In this document: piece after piece, positions 19,368 through 28,090 of the stretch
Layout: every line of letters begins with the position of its first letter
Position numbering within the stretch: position 1 is the stretch's first letter
NCBI RefSeq assembly: GCF_001655615.1
Contig: NZ_CP011567.1
Span: 5,527,001-5,591,000, forward strand
Source of the DNA: Pseudomonas sp. GR 6-02
GTDB taxonomy: Bacteria; Pseudomonadota; Gammaproteobacteria; Pseudomonadales; Pseudomonadaceae
Direction: 5' to 3'
Length of the DNA: 64,000 nucleotides
Translations under genes and position numbers: made by a program
Notes under the pieces: model-generated
What the model was told of the DNA's origin: nothing
Database searches by the model: none
What the model saw: the letters and a program-made list of their open reading frames with translations, nothing else

Positions 19368-19833
19368 AAATACTCTCCACCACACTGCGCGAGCTGCCCG
19401 CGATGCCCACGGCGGTCACCCGATAAAGGGTTGCCGACGTGTTGCTCGGCACATTCACGGCAGTCAGGGTAGTGCCGATGTTCTGCACTCCATAAAAGCC
19501 GCTACCGGAGGCGATCCAGTTCACCCCCGAGGTGGAGTTGAACCCGGCGGCGGTGATGACCGACGCCTCGGCCGGCGGTGCGCACTGGCTGGTGCCACTG
19601 CAGACCGGCAACGAGTAGGAGTTCAGTTGCACCGCGCTTTCACCGACCCGCAACGCCGCTTCCGCGCCCTGGAACGACTGGTTGCGCAGGATCACGCTGC
19701 TGGTCATTTTCTCCTGCAACGTGGCGCTCTGCATCGACGAGAGACCGATCAATGTCAGCACCAGGAGAAACACCAGGCTGACCAACAGCGCCATGCCGCG
19801 CTGGGCGTGATATGTCATGGACGCACGACTCAT
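19354..19833 (-). CDS. pilX: Type IV minor pilin PilX
   Basis: A 159-residue prepilin-like protein that with FimU, PilV, PilW and PilE forms the initiation complex at the pilus tip. The leader ends AQRG and the mature part begins MALLVSLVFLLVLTLIGLSS. The +5 position is valine rather than the usual glutamate. The conserved segment SMQSATLQEKM follows the helix. ATG 19833 has a strong GGGAGGG just upstream. An alternative ATG at 19848 would overlap the pilW stop as ATGA but has no ribosome binding site. Confidence 0.88.
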   Translation of the reverse strand: MSRASMTYHAQRGMALLVSLVFLLVLTLIGLSSMQSATLQEKMTSSVILRNQSFQGAEAALRVGESAVQLNSYSLPVCSGTSQCAPPAEASVITAAGFNSTSGVNWIASGSGFYGVQNIGTTLTAVNVPSNTSATLYRVTAVGIAGSSRSVVESIYAKY

Positions 19834-19844
19834 CGGCCCTCCCC

Positions 19845-20558
19845 TCATTGCAACCGGTTGCGCAAGGCGGCAACTACGTTGAAGGTTTGATTGCGGACCC
19901 GGTTGTTCGGGTCGGTGAGGGTCAGCGTCAGCCGCACACTGCGGATTCGCGCCGGATCGGACGGATTACTGCTGTAACTGGAGGCGGCTGTATCCGTGGC
20001 CGAACTGGCGATGCCGAAGCTCACGCCAAAGGCACTGACGTTGTTTACCAGCACCGCCTGAGTCGGCGTGCCAGTGCCGGAGCCCATCAGCAGTTGGTTG
20101 TTGCTGAAGCTGTAGACCAGCCGCCGGATTGGAAACGCCAACTGCCCCGATGCCGGCGTGCGTAAACCGGTGTAGGCCGTCGCAGTATTTCGGCAGTCGG
20201 AAACCACCGTCCAGGTCGGCACTCCGCCACTGCCGCCGACATCTGCGGTGACCAGAGTCAATTTGAGGTTGGCATTGTCCCAACTGATCGGTGTGAGCAG
20301 GCTGGCATTGAAATCCCCCGCAGAGCTGGCGTCGGTAATCGTACCCAGGCAACCAAACATGCCGACCATGCGAATTTCCTGAATCATCTTGCTCAGGACG
20401 AACCGCGCATCTTCCTGCATGCCGGCAGCGGTGTTCTGGCTGACGTAGGTGTTTTTGGCGGCGATGAAAATCTGCGCCACACCCAGGACCACGATCAGGC
20501 TCAACGCCAGGGCGATCAGCAATTCGATCAGGCCGAAACCTCTGCTGGTTCTGTTCAT
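19845..20558 (-). CDS. pilW: Type IV minor pilin PilW
   Basis: A 237-residue prepilin-like protein. The short leader MNRTSRG is followed by FGLIELLIALALSLIVVLGV with glutamate at +5. The remainder is a large pilin-type globular domain with two cysteines (GMFGCLGTI and VSDCRNT). In P. aeruginosa it links PilX and PilY1 to the priming complex. Its ATG overlaps the pilV stop as ATGA (20555-20558), so translation is coupled. Confidence 0.9.
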   Translation of the reverse strand: MNRTSRGFGLIELLIALALSLIVVLGVAQIFIAAKNTYVSQNTAAGMQEDARFVLSKMIQEIRMVGMFGCLGTITDASSAGDFNASLLTPISWDNANLKLTLVTADVGGSGGVPTWTVVSDCRNTATAYTGLRTPASGQLAFPIRRLVYSFSNNQLLMGSGTGTPTQAVLVNNVSAFGVSFGIASSATDTAASSYSSNPSDPARIRSVRLTLTLTDPNNRVRNQTFNVVAALRNRLQ

Positions 20559-21004
20559 GGTGTCGTCACCGGATCAACGGTGGCACGGCTGGTGAGGACA
20601 AAACTGCGGCGCGAATCGGCGATATTGGCGGCCCGGGAGTCGTCCCAGGTAATGGTGATGGTGTATACCCGCTGGTTGCGGACGATGCTGCCGGTGGCCG
20701 TGGCGCCGCCGAAATTGACGATATTGGTGGTGAAGTCGTAGAGGTCCTGATCCCGGGCCACGCTCAAGTTGCCCGAGGTCGGCGGCGTGACGGTGTAATC
20801 GGCGCCGGAATTGGCGCGAATGCGGTCCATCATGTCGTAGGCGATAAAACTCGCCTGGCTGGTCATCCGTGAGCTGTCGGTGTACTTCAGCGCATTGAGC
20901 TGAATCGCCGCCGCGCCCAACAGACCCACAGCCAGCACCAACAACGCGACCAATACCTCGATCAGCGTCATGCCCTCCTGTGCACGCTTGCTCCAACCCC
21001 TCAT
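20555..21004 (-). CDS. pilV: Type IV minor pilin PilV
   Basis: A 149-residue prepilin. The leader MRGWSKRAQEG is followed by MTLIEVLVALLVLAVGLLGA, with glutamate at +5. It has a longer basic leader than its neighbours. It is a partner of FimU in the minor pilin priming complex. I start it at ATG 21004, which overlaps the fimU stop as ATGA. The frame is open another 39 bases upstream but those codons lie inside fimU. Confidence 0.9.
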   Translation of the reverse strand: MRGWSKRAQEGMTLIEVLVALLVLAVGLLGAAAIQLNALKYTDSSRMTSQASFIAYDMMDRIRANSGADYTVTPPTSGNLSVARDQDLYDFTTNIVNFGGATATGSIVRNQRVYTITITWDDSRAANIADSRRSFVLTSRATVDPVTTP

Positions 21005-21474
21005 CCGCAACTTCCACCCAATAGAATTCGTCCGTTCAAACACACATTCAGCGTCCTGCTTTGCGCCCCCAGCACATAACTGATCACCACCGCCGTGGAC
21101 GGCGCTGCCAAGCCGCCGAGATTGTTGAAATCAATCGCGGTCACTCCTGAGGTTAGCGTCAGAGTTGCTCCGCTGCTCATCGCTGGAACAACCCGCAATA
21201 CATTGGCCGGATTGCCAGTACCGTCATAAACGCTCAACTCGCCGGTCCAGACACTGCCGCCGGCCGTCGGGCGAACCCGAGTGGTGAGGCCCCGATCAAT
21301 CGCCTCAAGCCGTGCGTAATTGAGTGCCCGTTGCAAGTCGCCGACCTCGGTGTCGGCCTTGTTGCTTTGCACCGAGCGGGTGAACGCCGGAACGGCCAGT
21401 GTAATCAGGATCAGAAACACCGCGAGCGTGACCAGCAGCTCGATCAGCGTGAAACCTTTTGTACGATGATCCAT
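21001..21474 (-). CDS. fimU: Type IV minor pilin FimU
   Basis: A 157-residue prepilin of the GspH/FimT class. The leader MDHRTKG is followed by FTLIELLVTLAVFLILITLA, with glutamate at +5. Two C-terminal cysteines (LNVCLNGR and GGSCG) suggest a disulfide. FimU couples the minor pilin complex to the major pilin in P. aeruginosa. ATG 21474 has GGAGGG 6 bases upstream, so the longer frame to 21555 is discarded. It is the first gene of the minus-strand pilin operon and is divergent from fimT across 131 bases. No sigma-54 site was obvious in that interval. Confidence 0.9.
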   Translation of the reverse strand: MDHRTKGFTLIELLVTLAVFLILITLAVPAFTRSVQSNKADTEVGDLQRALNYARLEAIDRGLTTRVRPTAGGSVWTGELSVYDGTGNPANVLRVVPAMSSGATLTLTSGVTAIDFNNLGGLAAPSTAVVISYVLGAQSRTLNVCLNGRILLGGSCG

Positions 21475-21605
21475 CAGTGCCCTCCGTTGCCGTCGGCTAT
21501 ACCTGCTTCTACACGCTAGAACATTCGACCGACAGATGTACGGTTGTTTTGCCATTACTCGCGCAAGGATCGCGCGGGCCGCAGCACTCCATGGAGGGAG
21601 ATGAC

Positions 21606-22163
21606 ATGCATCAGCAAGGTTTCAGCTTGATCGGACTGCTCATGGGACTGACGATTGTCGGGATTGTTCTGCACTTGGTCAGTCCGGCGTTCGCTGCACT
21701 GACGGAATCGAATCATCGGGAGCAGGCGGCCGAGTCGCTGATCAGTGGGATCCGCCAGGCCAGAACCCTGGCCATAACCCGCAACCAGAACGTGGTCATT
21801 CATGGCATCAACGGCGATTGGAGCCAGGGCTGGCGGATCATTCTGGACATCAGCGGCAAAGGGCCAGAGGACAGCAGCAATCCGCTACTGGTCGAGCGCG
21901 CAGGTGATGCGCGGACGCCGATTGTCGGCAATTGGTGGGTCAGGCGTTTCGTGCGGTTCAGCAGTCTGGGCCAACCGCTGATGCCCGGGCGGGCATTTCA
22001 GGCAGGGACGCTACATATTTGCTCGGCTCGCGAGCCGGTCAGCCAGCTCCAGGTGGTGCTGGCGGCGAGCGGTCGAGTGCGCCTGGCCAACCGTAAGGCT
22101 GAGCAGGCGCTGTGTCGAAAGGCGAAAAGTATTACAGCAGCGAACGCACGCGCAGCTCTTTAG
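21606..22163 (+). CDS. fimT: FimT-like type II/IV pseudopilin (GspH/FimT family)
   Basis: A 185-residue pilin-like protein. The leader MHQQG is followed by [20 protein letters not shown]. The +5 glutamate of nearly all pilins is replaced by glycine. The C-terminal third is basic ([20 protein letters not shown]), like the arginine-rich tail that lets FimT of other bacteria bind incoming DNA during natural transformation. ATG 21606 has GGAGGGAG 5 bases upstream. It is divergent from fimU, and its last 32 bases overlap the convergent ispH 3' end. DNA uptake is an inference. A structural role in the pilus is the alternative. Confidence 0.8.
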   Translation: MHQQGFSLIGLLMGLTIVGIVLHLVSPAFAALTESNHREQAAESLISGIRQARTLAITRNQNVVIHGINGDWSQGWRIILDISGKGPEDSSNPLLVERAGDARTPIVGNWWVRRFVRFSSLGQPLMPGRAFQAGTLHICSAREPVSQLQVVLAASGRVRLANRKAEQALCRKAKSITAANARAAL

Positions 22164-23079
22164 GCATGGAGAAGGTGATGTTCTCCTCGCGACCGGCCAG
22201 TTCATCGGCCCCCGTGGCACCCCAGGCCTGCAATTGCTGGATCACGCCACGTACCAGCACTTCCGGAGCGGAGGCACCGGCCGTGATGCCAATACGCTCG
22301 ACACCGTCGAACCAGCTCTTTTGCAAGTCTTCGGCACCGTCGATCAGATAGGCCGGGGTGGCCATGCGTTCGGCCAGTTCACGCAGACGATTGGAGTTGG
22401 AGCTGTTCGGGCTGCCAACCACCAGCACCACGTCGCATTCGTCCGCCAGTTGCTTGACGGCGTCCTGACGGTTTTGCGTGGCGTAACAGATATCGTCCTT
22501 GCGCGGACCGCCGATCGCCGGAAAACGCGCACGCAGGGCGTCGATCACGCGACTGGTGTCGTCCATGGACAGGGTGGTCTGGGTAACGAAAGCCAGCTTT
22601 TCAGGGTTGTTCACCTGCAATTCGGCGACATCTTTCTCGTCTTCGACCAGATAGATCGCGCCACCATTGCTGCCATCGTATTGTCCCATGGTGCCTTCGA
22701 CTTCCGGATGACCGGCATGACCGATAAGGATGCATTCACGGCCGTCGCGGCTGTAACGCGCGACTTCGATGTGCACCTTGGTCACCAGCGGGCAGGTCGC
22801 GTCGAACACCTTCAGGCCACGACCTGTGGCTTCGGTACGCACGGCCTGGGAAACGCCGTGGGCGCTGAAGATCACGATCACGTCATCCGGCACCTGATCC
22901 AGTTCCTCGACGAAGATCGCCCCACGGGCACGCAGGTCTTCGACGACGAATTTGTTGTGGACCACTTCGTGGCGCACATAGATCGGCGGCCCGAAGACTT
23001 CCAGGGCGCGGTTGACGATTTCGATCGCCCGGTCCACGCCGGCGCAGAAGCCACGGGGGTTGGCGAGTTTGATTTGCAT
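22132..23079 (-). CDS. ispH: 4-hydroxy-3-methylbut-2-enyl diphosphate reductase
   Basis: A 315-residue iron-sulfur enzyme of the final MEP-pathway step, reducing HMBPP to IPP and DMAPP. The conserved cluster cysteines appear in [13 protein letters not shown] (residue 12), [13 protein letters not shown] (about 96) and [11 protein letters not shown] (about 200). The catalytic glutamate and histidines lie in HEVVHNKF and [15 protein letters not shown]. Length is standard. It is the last gene of the murJ-ribF-ileS-lspA-fkpB-ispH series, separated from fkpB by a REP element. Its 3' end overlaps fimT on the other strand. Confidence 0.97.
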   Translation of the reverse strand: MQIKLANPRGFCAGVDRAIEIVNRALEVFGPPIYVRHEVVHNKFVVEDLRARGAIFVEELDQVPDDVIVIFSAHGVSQAVRTEATGRGLKVFDATCPLVTKVHIEVARYSRDGRECILIGHAGHPEVEGTMGQYDGSNGGAIYLVEDEKDVAELQVNNPEKLAFVTQTTLSMDDTSRVIDALRARFPAIGGPRKDDICYATQNRQDAVKQLADECDVVLVVGSPNSSNSNRLRELAERMATPAYLIDGAEDLQKSWFDGVERIGITAGASAPEVLVRGVIQQLQAWGATGADELAGREENITFSMPKELRVRSLL

Positions 23080-23117
23080 GCTGTGCCTCGTGTCTTGCGC
23101 GCAAGAAGTTAGATCAT

Positions 23118-23209
23118 TGTAGGAGCAGAGCTTGCTCGCGAAAGCGGTGTGTCAGTCAACATTGATGCTGAATGTGATGACGCCTTCGCGAGCAAGCTCT
23201 GCTCCTACA
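23118..23209. repeat. REP-type inverted repeat (family B)
   Basis: Two 25-base perfect arms, 23118-23142 (TGTAGGAGCAGAGCTTGCTC and so on) and 23185-23209, with a 42-base spacer. It lies inside the fkpB-ispH gap and could modulate read-through or mRNA decay there. A related element is at 58497-58564 and a half copy at 46927-46954. Confidence 0.85.
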
Positions 23210-23228
23210 GGTGACCGTATTCGGTCAG

Positions 23229-23681
23229 TTACAACGCTTTGACGTTGATGATCTCGACGTCAAAGGTCAAGGTCTTACCGGCGAGCGGGTGGTTGAAGTC
23301 GATGGTCACTTGCGCGTCATCGAATTCCTTCACCACGCCTGGCAGCTCGGTATTGGCCGCATCATTGAAGATCACCAGCAATCCTGGCGACAGTTCCATG
23401 TCCTGGAACTGCGAGCGCGGGATGATCTGCACGTTTTGCGGGTTAGGCTGGCCAAAGGCGTTTTCCGGCTCGATGGACAGGCTGCGCTTGTCGCCGGCCT
23501 TGAAGCCGAACAGCGCGGCCTCGAAGCCTGGCAACAGGTTGCCGTCGCCGACCTTGAAGGTCGCCGGGGCTTTGTCGAAAGTGCTGTCGACGGTGTCGCC
23601 GTTCTCCAGGCGCAATGCAAAGTGCAAGGTGACTTCCGTGTTCTGGCCGATACGTTGTTCAGCCAATACCTGTTCAGTCAT
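23229..23681 (-). CDS. fkpB: FKBP-type peptidyl-prolyl isomerase (SlpA/FkpB)
   Basis: A 150-residue cytoplasmic SlyD-like isomerase and chaperone without the C-terminal histidine-rich metal tail of SlyD. The FKBP half-domains flank an insert-in-flap: LENGDTVDSTF, NLLPGFEAALFGFKAGDKRS, then FDDAQVTIDFNHPLAGKTLTF at the end. FNHPLAGK is the SlyD/SlpA signature. The ATG overlaps the lspA stop by 8 bases. The lspA-fkpB-ispH order is conserved in gammaproteobacteria. Confidence 0.93.
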   Translation of the reverse strand: MTEQVLAEQRIGQNTEVTLHFALRLENGDTVDSTFDKAPATFKVGDGNLLPGFEAALFGFKAGDKRSLSIEPENAFGQPNPQNVQIIPRSQFQDMELSPGLLVIFNDAANTELPGVVKEFDDAQVTIDFNHPLAGKTLTFDVEIINVKAL

Positions 23682-24186
23682 GAACGGTTTCTCCGGTCTT
23701 CTTACTTTTGAACATATCCAGCGCGAGCATTACGGCACCGACAGAAATGGCGCTGTCAGCAAAGTTGAACGCCGGGAAATACCAGCGGTTCTGCCAGTGC
23801 ACCAGAATGAAATCGATCACATGGCCCAAGGCAATGCGGTCGTACAGATTGCCCAGCGCGCCACCCAACACCAGGGCAAGCGCAATCGCCAGCCAGGTGT
23901 CGTTGCGCCCCAGGCGCTTGAGCCAGATCACCAGCACCGCACTGACCACCACCGCGATCAAGGCAAACAACCAGCGCTGCCAGCCGGAGCTGTCAGCCAG
24001 GAAGCTGAACGCCGCACCGGTGTTGTAGGCCAGAGTCCAGCTGAACAAATCGGGGATCACCACGATTTGCTGGTACATCTCGAGCTTGCCTTCGAAGTAG
24101 AACTTGCTGGCCTGGTCAATGACCAGAACCAGCAAACTCAACCAGAGCCAGCTCAGCCGTCCGAAACGGCCAGCCGCATTAGGCAT
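23674..24186 (-). CDS. lspA: Lipoprotein signal peptidase (signal peptidase II)
   Basis: A 170-residue inner-membrane aspartyl protease that removes signal peptides from prolipoproteins such as BamD after lipidation. Four membrane helices are visible. The catalytic aspartates sit in [20 protein letters not shown] and [12 protein letters not shown], both intact. ATG 24186 overlaps the ileS stop by 8 bases. A further in-frame start at 24225 would lie deeper in ileS. Part of the ileS-lspA-fkpB transcription unit. Confidence 0.96.
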   Translation of the reverse strand: MPNAAGRFGRLSWLWLSLLVLVIDQASKFYFEGKLEMYQQIVVIPDLFSWTLAYNTGAAFSFLADSSGWQRWLFALIAVVVSAVLVIWLKRLGRNDTWLAIALALVLGGALGNLYDRIALGHVIDFILVHWQNRWYFPAFNFADSAISVGAVMLALDMFKSKKTGETVHD

Positions 24187-27010
24187 AGTGACGAACCTCG
24201 CCCGCGCCGCTGATGTTGTCGACACAACGACCGCAGATTTCCGGATGTTCCGGGTTCACACCGACGTCTTCACGGCAGTGCCAGCAGCGGGCGCACTTGA
24301 CGTGAGCCGACTTGACGATCTTGAGCTTCAGGCCGCTGACTTCGGTGACCACGGCATCGGCCGGTGCCTGCACCAATGGCGCAACACTGGCGGTCGAAGT
24401 GATCAGCACGAAACGCAGTTCGTTGCTCAGCTTGGCCAGGTCGGCGCTCAGCGCGTCTTCGGCGAACAGCGTCACTTCGGCTTGCAGGTTGCCACCGACG
24501 GCCTTGGCTGCACGCTGGATTTCCATTTCCTTGTTGACCGCAACCTTGACCGCCATGATCCGGTCCCAGTAAGCGCGATCCAGCTCGAAGCCTTCCGGCA
24601 GTTCGCTCAGGCCTTCGTACCAGGTGTTGAGCATCACAGACTCGTTACGCTCGCCCGGCAGGTACTGCCACAGCTCGTCGGCGGTGAACGCCAGGATCGG
24701 CGCGATCCAGCGCACCAGCGCTTCGGAGATGTGGAACAGCGCAGTCTGGCACGAACGACGGGCCTTGCTGTCGGCGCCAGTGGTGTACTGGCGGTCCTTG
24801 ATGATGTCCAGGTAGAAACCGCCCAACTCCTGCACGCAGAAGTTGTGGATCTTGGAGTAAACGTTCCAGAAACGGTATTCGCCGTAGTGTTCCTGCAGCT
24901 CGCGTTGCAGCAACAGCGTGCGATCCACGGCCCAACGGTCCAGGGCGAGCATTTCTTCGGCCGGCAGGAGGTCGGTGGCCGGGTTGAAACCGGTCAGGTT
25001 GGAAAGCAGGAAACGCGCGGTGTTACGGATGCGCCGGTAGGCGTCCGCACTGCGTTGCAGGATCTGCTCGGAAACCGCCATCTCACCCGAGTAGTCGGTA
25101 GACGCTACCCACAGACGCATGATGTCGGCGCCCAGGGTGTCGTTGACCTTCTGCGGCGCGATCACGTTGCCCAGGGACTTGGACATTTTGCGACCGGATT
25201 CGTCGACGGTGAAACCGTGGGTCAGCAGCTCGCGGTACGGTGCGTGGTCGTCGATGGCGCAACCGGTCAGCAACGACGAGTGGAACCAGCCGCGGTGCTG
25301 GTCCGAGCCTTCCAGGTACAGGTCGGCGCGAGGGCCGGTCTCGTGGCCCATCGGGTGCGAACCGCGCAGGACGTGCCAGTGCGTGGTGCCCGAGTCGAAC
25401 CAGACGTCCAGGGTGTCGCTGATCTTGTCGTACAGCGGCGCTTCGTCACCGAGCAACTCAGCGGCGTCCATCTTGAACCAGGCTTCGATGCCTTCGACTT
25501 CGACGCGCTGGGCGACGATTTCCATCAGTTCGACGGTGCGTGGGTGCAGTTCGCCGCTTTCCTTGTTCAGGAAGAACGGGATCGGCACGCCCCAGTTGCG
25601 CTGACGGGAGATGCACCAGTCCGGACGGTTGGCGATCATCGAGTGCAGGCGCGCCTGGCCCCAGGCCGGGACGAATTTGGTGTCTTCGATGGCTTTGATC
25701 GCGCGTTTGCGCAGGGTGTCGCCCGCTGCTGGCTCTTTGTCCATGCCGATGAACCACTGCGCGGTGGCGCGATAGATCAGCGGGGTCTTGTGACGCCAGC
25801 AATGCATGTAGCTGTGTTCGATGGTGGTGGTGTGCAGCAGCGCGCCGACTTCGGTCAGTTTATCGACGATGGCCGGATTGGCCTTCCAGATGAACTGGCC
25901 GCCGAAGAACTCCAGCGATGGCACATACACGCCATTGCTTTGCACCGGATTGATGATGTCATCGTTGACCATGCCGTACTTCTTGCAGGTCACGAAGTCG
26001 TCCACGCCGTAGGCTGGCGAGGAGTGAACCACGCCGGTGCCCGCGCCCAGCTCAACGTAGTCGGCCAGGTAAACCGGCGACAGGCGATCGTAGAACGGGT
26101 GACGGAAGTTGATCAGTTCCAGCGCTTTACCGGTGGTGGTGGCGATCACCGAACCTTCCAGGCTGTAGCGGGCCAGGCAGGACTCGACCAATTCTTCAGC
26201 CAGTACCAGCAGCTTGTCGCCGACGTCGACCAGGGCGTAGTTGAACTCCGGGTGAACGTTCAGCGCCTGGTTGGCCGGGATAGTCCACGGAGTGGTGGTC
26301 CAGATCACGATCGAAGCAGGTTTGCCCAACGACGGCAGACCGAACGCGGCAGCCAGCTTGGCTTCGTCGGCGATCGGGAAGGCCACGTCGATGGTCGCGG
26401 ACTTTTTGTTCTCGTACTCGACTTCCGCTTCAGCCAGGGCCGAACCGCAGTCAAAGCACCAGTTCACAGGCTTCAGGCCCTTGAACACGAAGCCACCCTT
26501 GACGATTTCCGCCAGGGCGCGGATTTCACCGGCCTCGTTTTTGAAGTCCATGGTCTTGTACGGGTTGGCGAAGTCGCCCAACACGCCCAAACGGATGAAT
26601 TCGGACTTCTGGCCTTCGATCTGCTCGGTGGCGTAGGCACGGCACAGTTCGCGGGTCTTGTCGGCGCCCAGGTTCTTGCCATGGGTCACTTCGACTTTGT
26701 GCTCGATCGGCAGGCCGTGGCAGTCCCAGCCCGGAACATAAGGTGCGTCGAAACCCGACAGGGTTTTCGAGCGGATGATCATGTCCTTGAGAATCTTGTT
26801 CAGCGCATGACCGATGTGAATCGTGCCGTTGGCGTACGGAGGACCGTCGTGCAGTACGAACTTCGGACGATCCTTGCCAATCTCGCGCAACTTACCGTAC
26901 AGGCCAATGCTGTCCCAGCGCTGCAGAATCTGCGGTTCGCGCTGAGGCAGGCCGGCCTTCATTGGGAAGGCGGTGTCCGGAAGGTTTAGCGTGGCTTTAT
27001 AGTCGGTCAT
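24179..27010 (-). CDS. ileS: Isoleucyl-tRNA synthetase
   Basis: A 943-residue class Ia synthetase that charges tRNA-Ile and edits valine. The HIGH motif is at residues 65-68 ([12 protein letters not shown]). The CP1 editing insert contains [19 protein letters not shown]. The KMSKS loop is [11 protein letters not shown] near residue 605. The C-terminal zinc knuckle is [12 protein letters not shown] with CGRCVDN. The eubacterial, pseudomonic-acid-sensitive type is suggested by the C-terminal zinc domain. Its ATG directly abuts the ribF stop (TAAATG), and its end overlaps lspA. Confidence 0.98.
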   Translation of the reverse strand: MTDYKATLNLPDTAFPMKAGLPQREPQILQRWDSIGLYGKLREIGKDRPKFVLHDGPPYANGTIHIGHALNKILKDMIIRSKTLSGFDAPYVPGWDCHGLPIEHKVEVTHGKNLGADKTRELCRAYATEQIEGQKSEFIRLGVLGDFANPYKTMDFKNEAGEIRALAEIVKGGFVFKGLKPVNWCFDCGSALAEAEVEYENKKSATIDVAFPIADEAKLAAAFGLPSLGKPASIVIWTTTPWTIPANQALNVHPEFNYALVDVGDKLLVLAEELVESCLARYSLEGSVIATTTGKALELINFRHPFYDRLSPVYLADYVELGAGTGVVHSSPAYGVDDFVTCKKYGMVNDDIINPVQSNGVYVPSLEFFGGQFIWKANPAIVDKLTEVGALLHTTTIEHSYMHCWRHKTPLIYRATAQWFIGMDKEPAAGDTLRKRAIKAIEDTKFVPAWGQARLHSMIANRPDWCISRQRNWGVPIPFFLNKESGELHPRTVELMEIVAQRVEVEGIEAWFKMDAAELLGDEAPLYDKISDTLDVWFDSGTTHWHVLRGSHPMGHETGPRADLYLEGSDQHRGWFHSSLLTGCAIDDHAPYRELLTHGFTVDESGRKMSKSLGNVIAPQKVNDTLGADIMRLWVASTDYSGEMAVSEQILQRSADAYRRIRNTARFLLSNLTGFNPATDLLPAEEMLALDRWAVDRTLLLQRELQEHYGEYRFWNVYSKIHNFCVQELGGFYLDIIKDRQYTTGADSKARRSCQTALFHISEALVRWIAPILAFTADELWQYLPGERNESVMLNTWYEGLSELPEGFELDRAYWDRIMAVKVAVNKEMEIQRAAKAVGGNLQAEVTLFAEDALSADLAKLSNELRFVLITSTASVAPLVQAPADAVVTEVSGLKLKIVKSAHVKCARCWHCREDVGVNPEHPEICGRCVDNISGAGEVRHYA

Positions 27011-27961
27011 TTAAGGCTCTTCATTAGCGATTGGCGCTAGGTGCGACAGGGCACGGGCGGCGGCGATATCCGCATTGATCGCCGTCTTAAGCGCCTCCAG
27101 AGAGGCGAAACGCTGCTCTTCACGCAGCTTGTGGTGGAAAACCACCGTCAAACGCCGGTCATACAGATCGCCGGCAAAATCTAAAAGGTGCACTTCGAGG
27201 TGAGCTTTGCCATCCCCTTCGACCGTTGGCCGCACACCAATATTGGCGACGCCTGGCCAGGTCTTGCCATCGATGTCGACGCTGACCAGGTAAACCCCGC
27301 TCAACGGCACACGACGACGCTTGAGTTGCACGTTGGCCGTGGGCGTACCCAACTGGCGCGCCAGCTTCTGGCCATGCAGGACCCGACCGGCAATCCGGTA
27401 TGGGCGACCGAGCAGTTGCTCGGCCAAGGCGAAATCGGCAGCGGCCAGGGCATTGCGGACCTGAGTGCTGCTGACACGAATGCCGTCCAGCTCGACGGTC
27501 TGCGCCGCTTCGACGGTAAAGCCCTGAAGGACGCCGGCCTGTTGCAAGTAGTCGAAATCCCCCAACCGGTCGCAGCCAAATCGGAAATCGTCACCGACTT
27601 CCAGATGCTGCACCCCGAGGCCGTCCACCAGAATGGTATCGACGAACTCTCTGGCGCTGAGTTTGCTCAGGCGATGGTTGAAAGCCAGGCACAACACCCG
27701 GTCGACACCCTCTTCGGCCAGCAGCTGCAGTTTGTCCCGTAAGCGGGCCAGACGGGCCGGGGCGGTGTCCGGAGCGAAGAACTCCCGCGGCTGCGGCTCG
27801 AAAATCACCACGCAGCTGGGCACGCCCAACTCGAGCGCACGCTCTCGCAGCCGGACCAGGATAGCCTGGTGGCCACGGTGAACACCGTCAAAGTTGCCAA
27901 TAGTGGCGACACAGCCCCGATGCTGGGGGCGCAGGTTGTGGAGACCTCGAACCAGCTGCAT
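27011..27961 (-). CDS. ribF: Bifunctional riboflavin kinase / FAD synthetase
   Basis: A 316-residue enzyme making FMN and FAD from riboflavin. The N-terminal adenylyltransferase domain has the nucleotide-binding signature ATIGNFDGVHRGHQAI near residue 20. The C-terminal flavokinase domain has GRPYRIAGRVLHGQKLARQLGTPTANV and ends ALKTAINADIAAAR. ATG 27961 (MQLVRGLHNL) is the usual start. Longer in-frame ATGs at 27976 and 28036 add no recognisable sequence. It directly precedes ileS and lies 129 bases after murJ. Confidence 0.96.
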   Translation of the reverse strand: MQLVRGLHNLRPQHRGCVATIGNFDGVHRGHQAILVRLRERALELGVPSCVVIFEPQPREFFAPDTAPARLARLRDKLQLLAEEGVDRVLCLAFNHRLSKLSAREFVDTILVDGLGVQHLEVGDDFRFGCDRLGDFDYLQQAGVLQGFTVEAAQTVELDGIRVSSTQVRNALAAADFALAEQLLGRPYRIAGRVLHGQKLARQLGTPTANVQLKRRRVPLSGVYLVSVDIDGKTWPGVANIGVRPTVEGDGKAHLEVHLLDFAGDLYDRRLTVVFHHKLREEQRFASLEALKTAINADIAAARALSHLAPIANEEP

Positions 27962-28090
27962 AACGCGCTTCTTGCTCATAAAGTGGTCGATTATAACCAC
28001 ACCCGGCGGCCGACGACAGGCAACACCGTAACCCAAAGTAATCGAGCCGACAAAACTGCCGGTTCGCCCATGATTATCGAGATAACGTCT

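Noticed and set aside
24104..26989. 961-codon open frame opposite ileS
   Set aside because: Long antisense frames are expected over biased GC-rich genes. The protein is compositionally odd (Q, V, H, D rich) and has no recognisable domain.
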